Assembly: GCA_910583965.1 (NCBI GenBank) | Contig: CAJUAE010000045.1 | Coordinates: 1 to 25,501 of the forward strand | Direction: 5' to 3' | DNA: 25,501 nucleotides | Origin: an uncultured Lachnospiraceae bacterium | GTDB taxonomy: Bacteria > Bacillota > Clostridia > Lachnospirales > Lachnospiraceae | Part shown: one piece after another, positions 23,697 to 25,501 of the stretch | How the letters are laid out: the number at the start of each line of letters is the position of its first letter | Position numbering within the stretch: the first letter of the stretch is position 1 | Notes under the pieces: generated by a model | Database searches by the model: none | What the model saw: the letters and a program-made list of their open reading frames with translations, nothing else | Told to the model about the DNA's origin: nothing | Translations under genes and position numbers: made by a program

Positions 23697-25148
23697 ATGT
23701 TAAATGAAATCTGGGTGACAGTGTTTACCCTTATAAAGTCCATTGTAGGAGATGTGGACGTAAAAAATAAAGGCACCCTACAAAAACAAATCGATGATTG
23801 TTTTACATCTGCCAGTAACGGAAAAGCAGCGATAGCATCCGCCATTACTGGCAAGGGTGTCAGCACCGCATCGGATGCAACGTTTGCAACAATGGCAACA
23901 AATATAGGAAATATAAAGACAAGCCCAATGTTGCAGGCGAAGAATGCAGCCCTAAGTACAACGGCACAAACAATAAAACCAGATACGGGATATGATGGAC
24001 TGTCGCAGGTGTCGGTTCCGGCTGTGTCTGGAAACGCAGGGACAGGAGATGTGCTGGCAAACAAAACTTTTAGCAGCGGTTCTGCTGGAATCAGTAAGAC
24101 GGGCACAATGCCAAATAAAGGGGCGTGGACAGGAGCGACAACAGGAAGTGGCAACGTGGCAATTCCAGCAGGCTATCATAATGGAAGCGGCTATGTATCT
24201 GGTGCAGGGGCTTACAATGCTGGAATAAGCGCTGCTGACGCCCGAGTAAATACAAACAGTGCTAACTATAAAGGCGGCTACAATGCAGGAGTAAGTGCTG
24301 CTGATGGGCGAGTAAACGCAGACAGTGCTAATTATAAAGGTGGGTATAATGCAGGAGTAAGTGCCACCAAAAAGGGAACCGCAGGTGCAGGAGATGTGCT
24401 GTCTGGAAAAACTTTTACGAATGGTAGTAGTGTAGGCGCAAGTGGAACAATGCCCAATAAAGGAGCGTGGACAGGAGCGACAACAGGAAGTGGCAACGTG
24501 GCAATTCCAGCAGGTTATCACAATGGCAGTGGCTATGTGTCTGGCACTGGGGCCTATAATGCAGGAGTAAGTGCCACCAAAAAAGGAACAGCAGGAACAG
24601 GAGATGTGTTAGCTGGAAAGACCTTTACGAATAGTAGTAGTGTAGAAGTTAGTGGAACTATGGCAAACAAAGGAAGTACAACACAAGATGCTACAGCTAC
24701 ACAAGATGATACTTATACATATCTGACAGTGCCAGTGGCAGGATATTATAACACAGCGAGTAAGCTTAGGACGAAAAATAGTAATTTAGCACACACAGTA
24801 AATAATTGCTTTCGGGTTACTCCTGGTGCATCTGTATTAGTACGTGCAGTCGCTACACTATGGGGAACAGCGGTTAATTTCCACGGCGGAAGCATTTTTT
24901 ACTTAGATGGTATAACAAAAATAACTGCCAGCAAAGTTGCTGGTGTAACAGCCAGATTGCAATTAATTCCGTATAATGTAGAGAATTATTCAGGAGATAT
25001 TGGCAATTCTCATAAAGTAGATATCGGAGATACTTTAACCGGAAATTTCACAGGCTACTATGTAGTTACACCATATGTAAATGCAAGTAATACCACAACT
25101 GTAAGCAACTCTACCAAATCAGTTACTTTGAAAGTAGATTTCTTGTAA
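23697..25148 (+). CDS. Repeat-rich tail fibre with exchangeable C-terminal tip
   Basis: ATG 23697 follows AAGGAGGTAACAGC. The 483-residue protein has an N-terminal helix, then glycine/alanine-rich repeats: three GDVL-GKTF-SGTM-NKG modules, two GAWTGATTGSGNVAIPAGYH blocks and YKGGYNAGVSAAD units. The tip starts near residue 357 at the left inverted repeat: codons for LRTKNSNL, then 119 residues of beta-rich, non-repetitive sequence ending at TAA 25146. A different tip lies inverted downstream (separate entries). This is the probable receptor-binding fibre. Confidence 0.85.
   Translation: MLNEIWVTVFTLIKSIVGDVDVKNKGTLQKQIDDCFTSASNGKAAIASAITGKGVSTASDATFATMATNIGNIKTSPMLQAKNAALSTTAQTIKPDTGYDGLSQVSVPAVSGNAGTGDVLANKTFSSGSAGISKTGTMPNKGAWTGATTGSGNVAIPAGYHNGSGYVSGAGAYNAGISAADARVNTNSANYKGGYNAGVSAADGRVNADSANYKGGYNAGVSATKKGTAGAGDVLSGKTFTNGSSVGASGTMPNKGAWTGATTGSGNVAIPAGYHNGSGYVSGTGAYNAGVSATKKGTAGTGDVLAGKTFTNSSSVEVSGTMANKGSTTQDATATQDDTYTYLTVPVAGYYNTASKLRTKNSNLAHTVNNCFRVTPGASVLVRAVATLWGTAVNFHGGSIFYLDGITKITASKVAGVTARLQLIPYNVENYSGDIGNSHKVDIGDTLTGNFTGYYVVTPYVNASNTTTVSNSTKSVTLKVDFL
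24105..24572 (+). repeat. Long in-frame direct repeat within the fibre gene (342-nt offset)
   Basis: 24105-24230 and 24447-24572 are nearly identical over 126 bp (GAWTGATTGSGNVAIPAGYH block and its flanks), separated by exactly 342 bp (114 codons). Shorter modules beginning near 24032, 24370 and 24577 (GDVL-TF-SGTM-NKG) and two YKGGYNAGVSAAD units interleave with them, so the region is a mosaic of duplicated cassettes. Confidence 0.9.
24766..24789 (+). repeat. Left inverted repeat of the fibre-tip segment
   Basis: A 24-bp site beginning TTAGGAC and ending AAATAGTAATTTAG. It matches the reverse complement of 25443-25466 at 22 of 24 positions (differences at the 8th and 10th bases). It lies in the fibre frame and encodes LRTKNSNL with its flanks. 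Identity stops abruptly at both ends. Confidence 0.9.
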
Positions 25149-25155
25149 AGATAAA

Positions 25156-25488
25156 TCATACTGTAATTTTTGCATAGTAGTATCCCTTATGACCAGATGG
25201 ACAAGATATAGTTATTGTTCCCGCGGTTGCTTTTACAAGTAATGTTCTACTTCTAATTTTAGGTGTAGTGTTTGCCATTTCTGCATAATAGTCATATACA
25301 ATTTCGCACCCTGCAAAGGAATTATCATTTAATCCGTTTGAAGTAGACTGAATGGACAGCAAATAATATGCTCCAATAACTGCAGGAAAACTTGTTACTC
25401 TCGACGCCGAATTTGTGACAGAACTAACTATCTTGTCAGTCCCTAAATTACTATTTATTGTCCTAAACAACTGCATATGAGCGCTCAA
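25156..25488 (-). CDS. Silent alternative tail-fibre tip (no own start)
   Basis: The frame runs leftwards to TGA at 25158-25156. The nominal start is a TTG at 25488 without a ribosome binding site, and the frame is open to the window edge, so no genuine start is visible. The exchangeable part begins inside the right inverted repeat (FRTINSNL) and continues for 95 residues with serine/threonine-rich beta structure ending SCPSGHKGYYYAKITV. It would be expressed only after inversion joins it to the fibre gene. Sequence to the right of 25466 overlaps the upstream region of the next + gene and is probably not coding on this strand. Confidence 0.75.
   Translation of the reverse strand: MSAHMQLFRTINSNLGTDKIVSSVTNSASRVTSFPAVIGAYYLLSIQSTSNGLNDNSFAGCEIVYDYYAEMANTTPKIRSRTLLVKATAGTITISCPSGHKGYYYAKITV
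25443..25466 (-). repeat. Right inverted repeat of the fibre-tip segment
   Basis: The reverse complement reads TTAGGACAATAAATAGTAAT and then TTAG, matching the left copy at 22 of 24 bases. It lies in the frame of the minus-strand tip and 31 bp before the next + strand start codon. Confidence 0.9.
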
Positions 25489-25501
25489 GGAGAAAAAATG
25501 A
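25487..25501 (+). promoter_or_regulatory. Ribosome binding site and start codon of the next gene
   Basis: AAGGAG at 25487-25492 is followed, five bases later, by ATG at 25498. The gene is cut off after one codon. The 10-bp palindrome TGAGCGCTCA (25478-25487) lies just upstream. The next gene begins right outside the invertible segment; it may be a fibre assembly factor, the invertase or something else. Confidence 0.6.

Larger units (their letters stand above)
24766..25466. other. Predicted invertible DNA segment for tail-fibre tip switching
   Basis: The segment is bounded by the 24-bp inverted repeats and contains two convergent, nearly abutting C-terminal coding regions (stops 7 bases apart at 25148 and 25156). 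Both repeats stand in the same codon phase, so inversion would replace the 119 residues after SNL with 95 others without a frameshift. This is the organisation of invertase-controlled fibre segments such as Mu G. No recombinase gene lies in the window. Confidence 0.82.

Noticed and set aside
23192..24154. Minus-strand 320-codon frame opposite the fibre genes
   Set aside because: No ribosome site; composition is the complement of Gly/Ala-rich fibre coding; crosses three well-supported + strand genes.
24766..25501. Diversity-generating retroelement at the fibre 3' end
   Set aside because: No template/variable repeat pair with adenine-specific differences and no reverse transcriptase frame in the window; the repeat is inverted and only 24 bp, which fits inversion instead.

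Overview
The window is part of a temperate phage (prophage) of a low-GC Gram-positive bacterium. Strong AAGGAGG-type ribosome binding sites precede most genes, TTG and GTG starts occur, coding is AT-rich, and the small pre-terminase proteins (DUF1492/ArpU-like regulator, DUF6148-like connector, ribbon-helix-helix protein) look like those of Clostridia, most likely a gut Lachnospiraceae relative. The host assignment is inference. No integrase, lysis gene, tRNA, rRNA or CRISPR array lies inside the window.

Region 1 (1-3185) is the end of the early/accessory module and the switch to late expression. It holds a 5'-truncated ParB-like gene whose coding sequence carries five 51-bp repeats, each centred on a TGTGTCAGAATCTGACACA palindrome (one copy degenerate). 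Several small hypothetical genes follow, then an ArpU/DUF1492-like regulator. Next come a small membrane peptide under a promoter whose spacer is an 18-bp perfect palindrome, a two-helix membrane protein and a ribbon-helix-helix protein. The region ends with a likely late promoter (extended -10 with 10-bp phased GGCA repeats upstream) followed at once by a hairpin terminator.

Region 2 (3186-12346) is a lambda-type packaging and head module: a displaced gpZ-like protein, a possible cos region, Nu1-like small terminase, GpA-like large terminase, a small connector protein, portal, ClpP-like protease with a nested scaffold start (the C/Nu3 arrangement), decoration protein D, major capsid E, a SAP-domain protein, an FII-like connector and a probable tail-completion protein.

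Region 3 (12361-21581) is a contractile (P2/Mu-type) tail module: sheath, tube, tail chaperone with a likely -1 frameshift extension, tape measure, then baseplate proteins X, D, V-like, U-like, W/gp25, J and I. The phage is therefore a chimera of a lambda-like head and a myovirus tail. All these genes are on the + strand, tightly packed, and are probably one late operon.

Region 4 (21587-25501) is the host-recognition region: a DUF3751-type fibre protein, two smaller fibre-like proteins and a 483-residue repeat-rich fibre. The last part of that fibre gene faces a minus-strand open frame encoding a different C-terminal tip. A 24-bp inverted repeat (22/24 identical) occurs in the same codon phase in both, so inversion of the roughly 700-bp segment would swap 119 C-terminal residues for 95 others. 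A new + strand gene starts immediately outside the right repeat. This invertible tail-fibre tip is the most interesting system in the window; its recombinase is not in view.
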